From NCBI GenBank assembly GCA_012295275.1, contig CM022670.1, forward strand, positions 13,162,083 through 13,209,582: a stretch of 47,500 nucleotides of DNA, written 5' to 3'. Source of the stretch: Chrysomallon squamiferum (lineage: Eukaryota > Mollusca > Gastropoda > Neomphalida > Peltospiridae). Numbering within the stretch: the first letter of the stretch is position 1; the number at the start of each line of letters is the position of its first letter. The notes beneath the pieces are model-generated. The model had not been told where the DNA came from and did no database searches. It was given only the letters and a program-made list of their open reading frames with translations. The position numbers were made by a program, and so were the translations under genes. Below, in pieces: positions 18,575 through 37,872 of the stretch.

Positions 18575-21380
18575 CATGCGACACACAAACGATTAATATT
18601 AGTAATAGTAAAAACAAAGAATTTTTTAGCAAGTACTCTGTTTTTCTCATAGGCAATTTCAGCAGTATATTAAAACATTAAGTGTGTAAGCGATACAAAC
18701 AATAATGAAATAAAAATATCAATATGCTAAAAGCTGAGTGTAATATTAACAATACCTTCATAGTCCTGACATCGAGGTCGTGTACCAGGTGGACCAGGCA
18801 CAACATTTTTTGGGATGGCATCATTTCGTTTGTTGTTCTCATTGGTCAGCGACGACAAGGAAGCTGCACTCTGGACATTGGGCAGTCCACCTGATACAGG
18901 AATAGCACCAGTGTATAAGCCGTTGTCCTGGGTAGGAGTTGAGCCTCGGCTGTCAGTCTTGCGACCTAACCCATTATAAAGAAACAGCCATTAGTGTACC
19001 TTTTACAATCAGTACGATTACAGCCAGTAATGAACAACAGCTGTGAAATACAGTGATACAACTCACACGCCGTTAGTGTATTATTGATATTAAGAAACAG
19101 ATTTAAACAAACACTCCTGTATTGTACAAAAAGCAAAAATCATCATCATTCTAACCTGCAGAATTTGACCTGGAACGTGACTTGTGTTTACCCCATGATT
19201 TCGATCTTGACCTGGGACTTCGTGATCGGTCTCTTCGTCTTGATCGGTCAGGTGATTTTCTAGACCTGCTTCGAGGGCTTGATGATCTGTCACTTCTCCT
19301 CCTGCCATATCGCCTATCAGGGGAATGTCTAGATCTATCACCATGATGACGCCTTCGGTCATCTCTATGAAATGAACCAAAATTTAAATTCACTGCATAT
19401 TTATTAATGGCCTGGTGGTAGTACAGGAAATAAAATAGATTTCAAGTTCGTAAAGTGTAGATACACATCTCTACATGGTTTTATTCCAAACAAAACAAAG
19501 CATACTCAACAAGAATTTGTTACTGGGTGTTTTAACACATTATCAACTATTTGTATAATTTAAAAGCTTAAATATCACATATTCAAGCTACTGTGATTAC
19601 TGCAGCAGCAAAGAATCTTTTATGAGCCTACACAGGATACACAATGAATCACTCCTTTTACAGAAATGACAAAAATAATGTAAAGAAGATAATACATATC
19701 CTGTGACTTTAATAAATAAACAAAAAACAAAAAACAACAACAAAAAATGCTGATGCTACTGCTGCAGTGAAAGTTAACAGACAAGTTTAGAACAGATGTT
19801 ACTTTAACATATGGAACCCATGTTATCTCACATAATTTACTGCACTGCAGTTACATGATCAGACACATGAATGGATTATAATCTATGCTAAACCTGTCAA
19901 ACAAAGGTTAACTTACACATCTCTGTTTCTTGATCTTGGACTGGAAGATCGTCTTTTTCTATCTCGGCCCTCTTGATTGTCACGGTTATTCACTGGCTTA
20001 TCATCCGATGTCTAAAAATTTAATACACTTTCAAATAAAATTCAGAATTTTTATTATTTTAAATAAAGTGAAATAAACTGGTTAATCTTCAGTAATTTTG
20101 GTGAACAAAATTGCTAATAAAAAAATGAGCTAAAGAAAATGGTGTAACAGGTCTGATGGTTTTAGACCTTTCTGTTATCAAAGAATTTCACCTTATTTTC
20201 CTCTTTCTTTTTTTCTGGCTCAATCTGCTTTGTTGTGGGCTGCAATGGAACAGCCTTGGCCTGATCTGCAGCTTTAATATCAGAAGAAGTTACTTTGACA
20301 TAGCTCTTTGTAATCAGAGTTTCAAACAGCAGTTCCACAAAATTCTTTGTTTCTATAAAAGCAAAACAAAATTTTAATTCAAAATAATATGGGCATTGTT
20401 TGATTCTGCTTGAAACGACAACTTTTACTGCTGAACTACAATGAACTGAGTAACTGAAAAAATAAACAGTGAATGATTTAAAATTCACTTTTATCTTCTG
20501 AAAACAATAATATAATTACTATTATGTACAATGCATATTACTGATTTGATGTAAATCTACATTTAGCAAAAAAGATAGTTCTGTCAATTAATTTAATATT
20601 AATTTTTGTTTCTTTCTTCTGTTTGTTTTGTTTTTGAATAGAATAAAATATGTATTAACTACTTGTCTGCAAGAAGACATCCAGCTGGTCCATGCATATA
20701 TCTCGGAGTTCCTTTTCAGGTTTATCCTTCTTGACAAGAGCCAAAACATATCGAGATAAAGTTGTTGGATCAGCATCACATCTAACAACAAAAAATAAAC
20801 AAGTTTAAAGCAGTGTTATGTGGTTATTATTTATACATCTTAAGTCCGTATTAGGAAGGTAATAATTTAAAAATATAAAACATTTACTTAATTTAATTAC
20901 TTTTTTTTCAAAAGTTTACATATAATAATCAATACGTATACTATTTTTTTTTTTTTGTGAGGGGGCTACCTTTCATCACTCGTTAGTATTCGATTTAAAG
21001 ATAACTACTTGTTAATATTTGATGAAGAAAAAACATCTAGATGTACACTTGTAAATAAATAAAAATTACTAGATGACATCGATAACGAACTAATTTTATA
21101 TCATCCATTTTCACATATTTATCCTATAGTCCGCCGTTTTCGGTTTCCGATTTAATTTTTAGTAAGAATTTAACCAGCATCATTATTATAATTTTTAATA
21201 AATAACATACTAAATTGTGTCTACACGCTACAGAAAACAATGAAATGAAAGAAAAGAGTAAAAAGTACAAAGTTATTATTATAATTATACACATAATACG
21301 GCTATCACGAAATTAACATACATTGGCAAAAGCGTTTTTGCTAGCCATTCTTTGAAGTCATCGATGTTTTCAATCAACAT
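9488..21380 (-). CDS. RBM26: RNA-binding protein RBM26/RBM27 orthologue
   Basis: Nuclear RNA-binding protein; vertebrate RBM26/RBM27 associate with the PAXT exosome-targeting pathway for polyadenylated RNA. Coding exons in transcript order: 21322-21380, 20663-20781, 20192-20352, 19917-20011, 19156-19364, 18756-18965, 18375-18482, 17811-18008, 17337-17507, 16832-17053, 16396-16529, 15645-15926, 15030-15143, 14572-14727, 14335-14409, 14021-14086, 13417-13503, 12946-13050, 12287-12499, 11885-11968, 11483-11599, 9488-9580. They total 3078 nt (1025 residues), close to the human proteins. Domains: N-terminal PWI-like helical domain (1 to about 75), RS-rich stretch, CCCH finger C280-x8-C289-x5-C295-x3-H299, proline-rich linker, RRM1 (about 531-603), coiled coil, RG-rich tract, RRM2 (about 906-975), acidic tail ending ESRSWRK. 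RBM26 versus RBM27 cannot be separated, since one gene probably represents both. An in-frame VTRI precedes the chosen Met, so a further 5' exon is possible. Confidence 0.95.
9625..10400. repeat. Minisatellite of about 53-bp period in the last RBM26/27 intron
   Basis: About fourteen copies of a unit containing AAATATAAATATCTACATCA followed by TCACTGAAATTACAATCAT. The phrase ATATCT starts at 9661, 9714, 9764, 9817, 9870, 9923, 9976, 10026, 10079 and onward, so spacing is 53 bp with occasional 50-bp units. Copies differ by a few substitutions and decay toward the right end. No coding role seen. It lies between the exons at 9488-9580 and 11483-11599. Confidence 0.92.
18538..18572. repeat. (GA)n microsatellite in an RBM26/27 intron
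   Basis: About 17 perfect GA units between the coding exons 18375-18482 and 18756-18965. On the transcribed strand it reads as a CT (polypyrimidine) tract. Confidence 0.9.
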
Positions 21381-21517
21381 TATTCTTGTTACTAAAACAA
21401 ATATACACAAACTTTTGTTATGTGTAAAGGTAATCAAATGTTAAACAAATGGTTTCATTTATAAAGAGTTCGAGCTTCAATATGCTTCTTTTAACCAACG
21501 TTTGGTCGGAAGATTCT

Positions 21518-21530
21518 CAAAATGGCCGAC
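21518..21530 (+). promoter_or_regulatory. YY1-like site CAAAATGGCCGAC
   Basis: Matches the AANATGGC core of YY1 sites, which often sit just downstream of transcription starts. It lies 138 bp upstream of the RBM26/27 start codon within the shared promoter region. Confidence 0.5.
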
Positions 21531-21546
21531 ACAAGTTCACGTTTTA

Positions 21547-21554
21547 TCACGTGA
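21547..21554. promoter_or_regulatory. Palindromic E-box TCACGTGA
   Basis: A perfect 8-bp palindrome that is the preferred site of bHLH-zip factors such as USF, MITF and TFE family members. It lies between the two divergent start codons. Confidence 0.55.
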
Positions 21555-21710
21555 TTTGTATTTTAACTTTGGAGTTTAGCTCGAAAATGCACCTGAAAAT
21601 TAAATTTAATAAAATACTCATTTGTGCTACTATTTTTATTTTTATTATGAAATCTACTTTAACAATAAAATAATCGATGCTATTTCAATGCATAATTCGT
21701 TCATATTTAG

Positions 21711-21720
21711 TCTCGCGAGA
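21711..21720. promoter_or_regulatory. TCTCGCGAGA palindrome
   Basis: A perfect 10-bp palindrome identical to the CGCG element found in many animal housekeeping promoters and reported as the binding site of BANP. Two CpGs are preserved in an otherwise CpG-poor, AT-rich stretch, which argues for constraint. It lies 331 bp from the RBM26/27 start codon and 278 bp from the AFG2A start codon. Confidence 0.7.
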
Positions 21721-21750
21721 GGTTACATATATACAAAATCAAAACAAAAA

Positions 21751-21756
21751 CACGTG
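21751..21756. promoter_or_regulatory. Second E-box CACGTG
   Basis: A second canonical E-box hexamer, about 200 bp from the TCACGTGA site, in the same shared promoter region. Confidence 0.4.
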
Positions 21757-21997
21757 CTTTCTGTACATTATTGAGCATTTTGTTTCTGCTTTTTAAAAAT
21801 TATTGTTATTATTTATTAGGCTGACACTTTCGTAGCCTGTTTTAAAATGTTACGACACACCGAATATAATAATACTATCATTATGTTTATTACAGCATAC
21901 AGATTTCGAGAGATGAGCATTGTTTCATTAAATAAAATACTTTGAATAGCATATTCAATCTGAGATTGTAATAATTATAATACTCATATTAATAATT

Positions 21998-30781
<8,784 letters not shown>

Positions 30782-30796
30782 TACAAAATGTTCAAG

Positions 30797-30802
30797 AATA
30801 AA
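30797..30802 (+). promoter_or_regulatory. Candidate poly(A) signal of AFG2A
   Basis: AATAAA lies 16 bp after the AFG2A stop codon, with another AATAAA about 15 bp later. A very short 3' UTR would fit the tight convergence with the next gene. Confidence 0.5.
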
Positions 30803-31312
30803 AACATAATAATAAAAAACGCTACCTGCTTAAGTTAAATTTATTAAGTAATCTGGATAAAATTAAATTTTAATTGACTAATACCACACTTACTAATAAG
30901 GAGTAACTTCTTTAGTTTAAAAAAAAATTATGTGCACTTTTTCAGTAAATATCACAGTTTTGGAGTTTTTTCCAAGTAAAGATTAGTAGATTCTTGACAA
31001 ATATGTTGGTACATGTTGCTTTACATTATTTAACACAATTAGTTAACCAGTTTATAAATATTAAAATAGATAAATGTAAATAATTAGTATTCTCATTTTC
31101 ACATTTCAAATGATGTAGATTATATATATATAACAGTGTTAGTAGAATGAATAACGTAAGAGAAATGATTATTATTTTAAATTTAAGAATGAAACAAAGG
31201 TGACCATCTGAATTTTTAAATGCAAAACATCACAATATCTTCACATCTAAATAAATTATTTTTAAAAACATTCAAATACCTTTTCATATCATATAAATTC
31301 TAAATGCATTTT
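30803..31312. other. Short convergent intergenic spacer
   Basis: About 500 bp of AT-rich sequence between the 3' ends of AFG2A and the ankyrin/SOCS gene. No gene seen. It may carry overlapping 3' UTRs. Confidence 0.5.
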
Positions 31313-31318
31313 TTTATT
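31313..31318 (-). promoter_or_regulatory. AATAAA overlapping the ASB-like stop codon
   Basis: On the minus strand the coding region ends TTT CAA TAA and runs into AAAAA, so the stop codon is embedded in an AATAAA hexamer. Another minus-strand AATAAA is at about 30841. If the first is used, the 3' UTR is almost absent. Confidence 0.35.
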
Positions 31319-32579
31319 GAAATAATTCCATTATTTCACCAAAACATAAACGTGCTGAAACAATTTCAGGCAAGTACAAACATTTCACATTTTCGTCTTT
31401 TGGAATTCGAAGGAAATTTCTAATGTTTATTCTACAAATGTCCAACAACGACAGTGGCCTACTTAAGGAATGTTCTAGAACACTTATTATCTTTTCCTCG
31501 TCTATTGGCATAGAGGGACCCCACGAACGCAACATATGTTTAAGTTTAGTCACTTCTTTTTCGGATACTTTGGTGCCAGAAGCAAGCAGCAGATGTAGAA
31601 TAGTTATAAACTTTCTCTTTTTCTTTCTGTTACATTCATATGAATGGTAATATGCTGTGGGGTAGGGGAAGCTAGTCCTGTCTTCACCTAAAATGGCTCC
31701 ATATGATAACAAAAGCCTCACTCTTGATAAACATATTTGTTCAGCAGCTGTGAATAGTGCAGTATTGCCTGCCAGACCTTTGGCGTTGACATCCACACCC
31801 CATTTAAGAAGTTGATGAATTATCTCTGTACTTGAGCTTTCATTGTAGCAAGCTAGATGAAGAGCAGAAAGACCAGAATTATCCAGACAGGACAGTTTTG
31901 CCCCCGACTCTTTTAATATCAGCATCTTTTCTAAATCACCAAGGTTTGCTGCTCGCCCAATGTATCCTTGTGTGGACAAATCTGCACCAGCATCAAGAAG
32001 AACTTTTAAAGGATTTGCCAGCTGACTTCCATTAATCCTCCCAGAAACAACAAGTGAATGAACAGGAAGACCTTGAGAAGCATTCACATCACTGTCTGCC
32101 TCCACAAGCATCTTTATCAGTCCTAGGTCACCTGTATAGCAGGCACGAACCAGAGCTGTTTCATGATCAATATCCATCAAGTGTACATTGGCTTTCTTTG
32201 ACAGAAGCATCTTCACTATATCAGTATTTCCACTAGTACAGGCTAGATGAAGGGAGGTCACTCCAACAAAGTCTTGAGCATTGACATCTGCTCCTGCATC
32301 CAGAAGCATCTGGACAATATTCTGGTTTCCATTTTCATGTGTGCAAGCCATGTGAAGTGGGTAAGTTAAGGTGTGGCTGGATGGCGAGTTTGGATCTGCT
32401 CCATGGTCAAGAAGAGATTTTACCATATCTTCTTTTAATTTGGCACAAGCAAGAGAAAGTGGGTGACCAGTCAGATGTAAAGCTTTTGCATTCTGAACCA
32501 AAATACTGAATGTTTCAAAATCATCATCATATATAGCTTTCATAAGTGCTTCTATGTCAAAATCTTCTGGTGAAGACAT
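31314..32579 (-). CDS. Ankyrin repeat and SOCS box (ASB-like) protein
   Basis: A 421-residue protein in one uninterrupted coding exon. From about residue 35 to 295 it is built of ankyrin repeats with clear consensus elements, for example PLHMACTHENG with MLLDAGADVNAQD, then TSLHLACTSGNTDIVKMLLS and ALHLACYNESSS. The C-terminal segment (about 368-415) reads RPLSLLDICRINIRNFL followed by YLPEIVSARLCFGE. This fits a SOCS box, with elongin B/C contact in the first helix and a Leu-Pro near the cullin-5 box. ASB proteins are substrate receptors of cullin-5 ubiquitin ligases. The substrate is unknown and I cannot assign a specific ASB number. The start Met is supported by a splice acceptor 17 bp upstream, so the transcript has a 5' UTR intron. 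Confidence 0.88.
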   Translation of the reverse strand: MSSPEDFDIEALMKAIYDDDFETFSILVQNAKALHLTGHPLSLACAKLKEDMVKSLLDHGADPNSPSSHTLTYPLHMACTHENGNQNIVQMLLDAGADVNAQDFVGVTSLHLACTSGNTDIVKMLLSKKANVHLMDIDHETALVRACYTGDLGLIKMLVEADSDVNASQGLPVHSLVVSGRINGSQLANPLKVLLDAGADLSTQGYIGRAANLGDLEKMLILKESGAKLSCLDNSGLSALHLACYNESSSTEIIHQLLKWGVDVNAKGLAGNTALFTAAEQICLSRVRLLLSYGAILGEDRTSFPYPTAYYHSYECNRKKKRKFITILHLLLASGTKVSEKEVTKLKHMLRSWGPSMPIDEEKIISVLEHSLSRPLSLLDICRINIRNFLRIPKDENVKCLYLPEIVSARLCFGEIMELFQ

Positions 32580-32596
32580 TTTGATTTTAATTAGAC
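32580..32596 (-). promoter_or_regulatory. 5' UTR splice acceptor of the ASB-like gene
   Basis: On the minus strand TTTATTTCAG precedes GTCTAATTAAAATCAAA and then the start ATG. The exon carrying the whole coding region therefore probably begins at 32596, with a non-coding first exon further upstream at higher coordinates. I could not locate that exon; the region near 33050-33250 is a candidate. Confidence 0.6.
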
Positions 32597-33428
32597 CTGA
32601 AATAAATCAAATTCACATTTGGGTCATTGCAAAATAACATTACTGTTTTATTTATTTATTTTATGGCCTTGGCATTGTCTAAATAATAATAGAATATTGA
32701 TTGGATGAAATTGTACAGTTTGCTCTCAAGCTTAGAAGATAAAGTTTAATATTTTGTTTATAATTATTTTTACTTGCTTTTAGTACTAGTAGTAGTAGTA
32801 GTATTTAAAAAAATAATATGCCATTGATTAGACCCAGTAACTTGATGGCAGCATTATGATAGTATAATTATAACAGTATTTTTTGTGGTGGTTTTTAAAA
32901 GACCATCATGCTAAACTAACAAAATGAGCTACATTAATAATTATTACAAAATATTATCAAAATAGAAATACATTTTTAAAAATGCACATTAATCAAATAC
33001 TATTTTAAATGCAGATTTGAGCAGTAATCAACATATATATGTAACTCACTGAATACGAGATGTACATGTTCAGGAAGTAAAGCTACGAACAACAATATTA
33101 TCGACTTTCTAATAACGTTATTGCAATTATGCTCTTATTCGACCGATTTACTCAGTTCTAAATGTATTTGATTAGCAAGGAAATTGAAGTATCGTATTAT
33201 ACTTAATCAGTAGCCGAACATTGCTAAATCGAATGTTTATCCACAATGAACACTTGCTAATTTTGTTGTCATTGCAGGGTTTTTTTTTTTTTTGGGGGGT
33301 TGTTTGTTTAAGATCATGTATATTCTATTTCAGCACTGAATATATATACAAGCTGTCGTCTATACTAGTCTCATTATAAAGACAAATTCCGTAAAAAGAA
33401 TTTAAAAAAAAATATAAAAAAAAAAAAA

Positions 33429-33467
<39 letters not shown>

Positions 33468-34315
33468 TAAAGATCAGTTAGTATAAGATCGTCTAGTTTA
33501 TTAAATAAACAGGCCATGGACTCCATACTTTTAAAAAGTATACTCGACACGCTTGTTTATTTTAATAAAAACAAACGTGTTTTTTTTCAGTGTCGTATCT
33601 CATTTGAAAGATATTTGTAACTGAATATGCAATTAAAGATATATTTGTAAGTTTATCTTTATTAACCTTATCGTGAATAATTTTACATTACACAATGCAT
33701 CCTCTTCAAAGTTTTGGGAATCGCAGCACAATAATCATATTCACGCCTTTTTACATTATTTACATGAATAGATCGCTCGAATGAAAATAAAGGGAAATAA
33801 TTTTATTGTTTTTGTAGTGATGTCATTAATCTTGGTTTTTAATCGCTCTTCTTTCTTTTTTCCCCCGCAGTTATTGTCCGTTTATTAAATCAAATTAATA
33901 TATGTTTTAACAGTGTAGTTTTAAATATCACTGATTATATATGCAATACTCACAAAGATTAAGTAAAATATTCCATTGAATTTAGGAATAACAATTGGTT
34001 TACTAGACGTCGAATAAAATCATGTTCCACAGAAGATATCTATTATGTATTATTATTAATATCAGCGAAATTAGCATATATAAAACATTTTTTTTTTTTT
34101 TTTTTTTTTTTTTTGCATTTCAGTTTTCAAGATAAAACTGTGTATAATTCAAGAAAGTCAATGGAAAGGTAAAGAAGACGTAATCTAATTTTATAACTTT
34201 TAACATCTAATACGATCTTAATAACTATTAACACAAATTGTTCTATTACAGCATTTGTCAAAAAATTCGTAACGGCAAGAACTTTTCCATAAATTCGTTA
34301 AGCAGTTCATGGCTT

Positions 34316-34393
34316 GGTTCAGCTGATAAGTTTCGCAAAGCAAACGGAAGTATTTTAAGTAATCATAACGTTAATTTGCGTGGCAGCTGAACC
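34316..34393. repeat. Spaced perfect inverted repeat GGTTCAGCTG/CAGCTGAACC
   Basis: Ten-base perfect arms at 34316-34325 and 34384-34393, separated by 58 bp in a somewhat GC-richer patch. It could be part of a small inverted-repeat transposon, or chance. Confidence 0.4.
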
Positions 34394-34854
34394 GTATGAA
34401 TATACACAGTTGCTGTTCACCAAAAAGTTATTTTTAAGACAAACGCTCTTAAAGTATTAAGCAAACTACATTAACGTTAACACAGTTATGAAAGATATTA
34501 TAAAACAACTCGAAAACATTCTTAATACTAGTGGTTACTGAAATGTGTTTTAGACTATGTTTTCACCGAAAGGGTCGAATCCACTAATTTGAAGTGGCAG
34601 AATTGTACTAGACTTTTTAAGAGCTATAATAATATTATGATCGAATGATATGAATTAGGCTAATCTGACACTGACGTTTTACTGTATTTTTATTTTGTTT
34701 TATACTAATTTAAAAAAAAAAAAAAAAGTAATAATAGGTTTACTTACAAAAGTATTGGTTGTTGGGTATACTGTTAATTGTTATTATTTTTATTTATTTA
34801 TTTATTTTTAGTTTTTTATACATTGTTATCGATATTTATTAAATTATTTTGGCC

Positions 34855-34889
<35 letters not shown>

Positions 34890-35061
34890 TTGAGCTTTTG
34901 TATCATTTATTAACACATTTCTTCAACTTACATTAATCGTTCGTTCACTCCTGAACTACCGTTTATGGCTGATGTACAATTTCTCACTGGTCGGTGTCTC
35001 TAAGCAAGTTTAGAGAACTTTCAAAATTTTCTTTCAAGGATCATCTTTGCTACAAAGGAAG

Positions 35062-35129
<68 letters not shown>
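35062..35129. repeat. (TA)n(CA)n compound microsatellite
   Basis: About 12 TA units followed by about 21 CA units. It lies in the intergenic region before the tRNA-Lys cluster. Confidence 0.95.
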
Positions 35130-35130
<1 letters not shown>

Positions 35131-36036
35131 TGCAAATGGAGCAATAGTTATGTTGTAGAAATAATTTCACCTACATTTCATCTGGATGTCAGTTCAGGTT
35201 GATCAGTATTAAAATTTAATATTTCAGTATGTGTTTCATTATAATTATCACAAGATGTCATGTTAAAGATAAATATTAAACTCTGAGGTGAAAAGATGTT
35301 TCTAGAAAATCGATACAAATTCAAAAAAAACGAAATAAGCGGTTTTAGTATTGTTAGATTGGCAAAAGAATTTGGTGAAAAAACAACAAAAAAACAACAA
35401 AAAACAAACAGTTATCAATTCTCTGTTTCATGAGCTCTAGTTTCAAGTGCATTACGCGTGGTTCTTACAAGCCCATTTCGGGATGACATAAATATGGATC
35501 GTGTGGACAAGAGAGGATATAGATGACAGTTCTATGCATCTGATTTTTGCCAAAATATGTCAAAAAAGAAGGCGAAAGTATCATGTGAATTTTTCACAAA
35601 TCGGTAGAAAACTGTTGAATAAATAATACGAGCTGTGAGGAAAAGTTTTTTTTTTTTTTTTTTTAATTATTATTATTTTTTGTATTATTTGGCTGAATAT
35701 ATCACCAACTGGGTGTAACTTTGGCCATTATAGACATTTTATAAGAAATCAAAAATAATTTATTTTCACTGAATTAACCTTAAGATGAATGCTTAATGTG
35801 AACGTAGTTTGCCAAAACATCAAAATTTTTGTAAGAAAATATAAAATTGTCCGAAGTTTCTCTGTTTTAACAGATTATTTAATAGCTCTCTTGGATAATT
35901 TAAGTGAATGCAAAAACGAAGATTATGTAATAATGAACATGATTTAGTTTAAAAAAGATAAAAAGAAAAGAAAAAAGAAATCAAATAAATAAATAATGCT
36001 AATAATAAATTTTTTGTTTTTAAATAAAAATATGCA

Positions 36037-36109
36037 AGCCCAACGTGGGGCTCGAACCCACGACCCCGAGATTAAGAGTCTCGTGCTCTACCGACTGAGC
36101 TAGCCAGGC
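36037..36109 (-). tRNA. tRNA-Lys(CTT), copy 1
   Basis: A 73-nt gene with a complete cloverleaf. Acceptor strand GCCTGGC pairs with GTTGGGC (three G-T wobbles). D arm and the anticodon stem CGAGA/TCTCG are intact, anticodon CTT is at 36074-36076, and the T arm carries GGTTCGAGCCC. Box A (TAGCTCAGTCGG) and box B are present. A T5 run follows within about 10 nt on the minus strand as Pol III terminator. No intron and no encoded CCA. It is the leftmost of the cluster. Confidence 0.95.
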
Positions 36110-36964
36110 TGTACAAGATAACTTCCATAAGCTGTATACAAGTGTTAAAGACAAGATAAAAATTATTATACAAACAGATACTGCAGTGGTATCTATAATT
36201 TTCAATTTATAGTTGCTTAGATATAACTTTCTAAACAGTTTTTGCACCATTCTAGAAATAAACTAATTGAACTAATTATCGTTCTTGTTCAGTAATCAGT
36301 ACACGTTCTTGTTTTAACTATAGCTTGCTCCATCTCCATCGCAAGGCTTTCTCTATTATCTAATAACTGATCATTGTATTTTTGCTTTAATTAATAATGG
36401 CTATTATAATGCCATAATCTGAACACATTACAGTACTTTCATTCACACTGTATTTCAGTACAGTTGATGCGGAGTCGCAGGGGTAGCCACTGTACATTGT
36501 GTTGTGTCTGCTGCAAGCCCTTTTAATGGCTGGGGGAAATTGTAGTATTCAGTAAAAAAAAAAAAAGTATAAATCTCAGTTAAACCAAAAATTAATCCAT
36601 CATCTCAAATGGTGGTTAGTTATAATGTTTAAAATGCTCAATAATCATTGTAAATTAACAAAGGAGCTTTCGACACAAAATTTAAGAAATAATTATAACA
36701 AAATTTATCGCGAAGGAATTTGAATAGTTACATAATAATGGAAGTCATCGGGCCCACGCTGAGCGCAGGTTCTTCTCTTTTATTTTCTTATTTAGAAAAT
36801 ATCGAATATAGAAAATTACAAGAGCATAACTGAATTTAAATTGTGTCATTAAAATTACAATAATAATAATAATAAGAAGAAGAAGAAGAATGAAAAAAGA
36901 AAGAAAGAAAGAAAGAAAGTAATTTAAAACAACAACAACAACAACAACAATATTAATAATAATC

Positions 36965-37006
<42 letters not shown>

Positions 37007-37285
37007 TTTTGGGGAAACCAAAAAAAAAAAGATATATAAACTGTTTTCTTTTTATTGTTCTTTTTTCTTTCTTTTTTTTATTGTTGTTTCTTTATTGTTG
37101 ATATATACTGATTAATGACGAAGCTGAAAAAGTAATACTTCTTAAACTGCTAAATAGTTCCAACCAACGGTGAATAGTATTATTTTGTATGAATGAAGGC
37201 AAAGTATAACGGAAACAAGTCAAGAAACTTTAGCATCTATATTTTGAAAAGATAAAAAAATGAACAAAAAAAAGAAAGAAATTAT
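36110..37285. other. Spacer between tRNA-Lys copies 1 and 2
   Basis: AT-rich, with (AAG)n, (GAAA)n, (CAA)n and (AAT)n microsatellites around 36875-37008. A GC-richer patch at about 36465-36545 contains GATGCGGAGTCGCAGGGGTA and is unexplained. No gene recognised. Confidence 0.5.
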
Positions 37286-37358
37286 CGCCCAACGTGGGGC
37301 TCGAACCCACGACCCCGAGATTAAGAGTCTCGTGCTCTACCGACTGAGCTAGCCGGGC
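37286..37358 (-). tRNA. tRNA-Lys(CTT), copy 2
   Basis: A 73-nt cloverleaf, differing from copy 1 only by C instead of T at position 4 (restoring a C-G pair in the acceptor stem) and by G as the discriminator base. Anticodon CTT is at 37323-37325. Followed on the minus strand by TTTCTTTCTTTTTTTT as terminator. With a G discriminator and full pairing it looks like the best functional copy. Confidence 0.96.
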
Positions 37359-37872
37359 TAAGTGCTCGAACGTTTGAAAAATAAACAGATATTTCTGCGC
37401 AGGTTTATAAACTAAATCGATGGTAAAATAGAAATATTTTAATTACTAATTTGAGTTTTTCAACATTTGTTGCTTATTTCTTAATAGCTTTTCTTTCAGA
37501 TATATATATATTTAATCCATTCTTCCTTTGTTACTGTTAGCAATGTTTTCGTTGTTGTTTTTATTTGTTTTTAATTCCTTATTTATTTATTTCCTTTTTA
37601 TAATAATAATAATAAAAATGTTCTTATTTTTTTCTGAAAATGTCGATCAGTTATTTATTTTCACAACAATTTGAAATAATTTGGAAAGATGATCTTTGTT
37701 GTTTAATGCAAAGATCAACATACACAGATGAATACAACAGATCTCATTACTGCTAGTGCCTGTGTTGTTATTATTTATTATATACTAATATAATTTTTAA
37801 TTAATTCCAGTCGCATGACCAAAATACAGATCTATTAACAAAACCCCTCATTTCTTCAATGTTATACGAATA

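Larger units (their letters stand above)
21381..21997. promoter_or_regulatory. Shared head-to-head promoter region of RBM26/27 and AFG2A
   Basis: 617 bp separate the start codons of two divergent housekeeping-type genes. The gap contains several motifs typical of constitutive bidirectional promoters, listed separately. It also contains the 5' UTRs. A possible splice acceptor (TTTTAG on the minus strand, just before the sequence encoding VTRI) suggests RBM26/27 has a 5' UTR intron or a tiny additional coding exon. Transcription start sites cannot be placed from sequence. Confidence 0.7.
32597..36036. other. AT-rich intergenic region upstream of the ASB-like gene
   Basis: No supported coding exon. 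It contains a (TAA)n run at about 33430-33466, poly(T) at 34088-34114, (TA)n at 34856-34885, TA followed by CA repeats at 35062-35129, and a 10-bp inverted repeat at 34316/34384. The promoter and non-coding first exon of the ASB-like gene should lie in its left part. Confidence 0.45.

Noticed and set aside
31423-32236. Plus-strand open frames across the ankyrin gene
   Set aside because: They are shadows of the 421-residue minus-strand coding exon, which has clear ankyrin and SOCS-box motifs.
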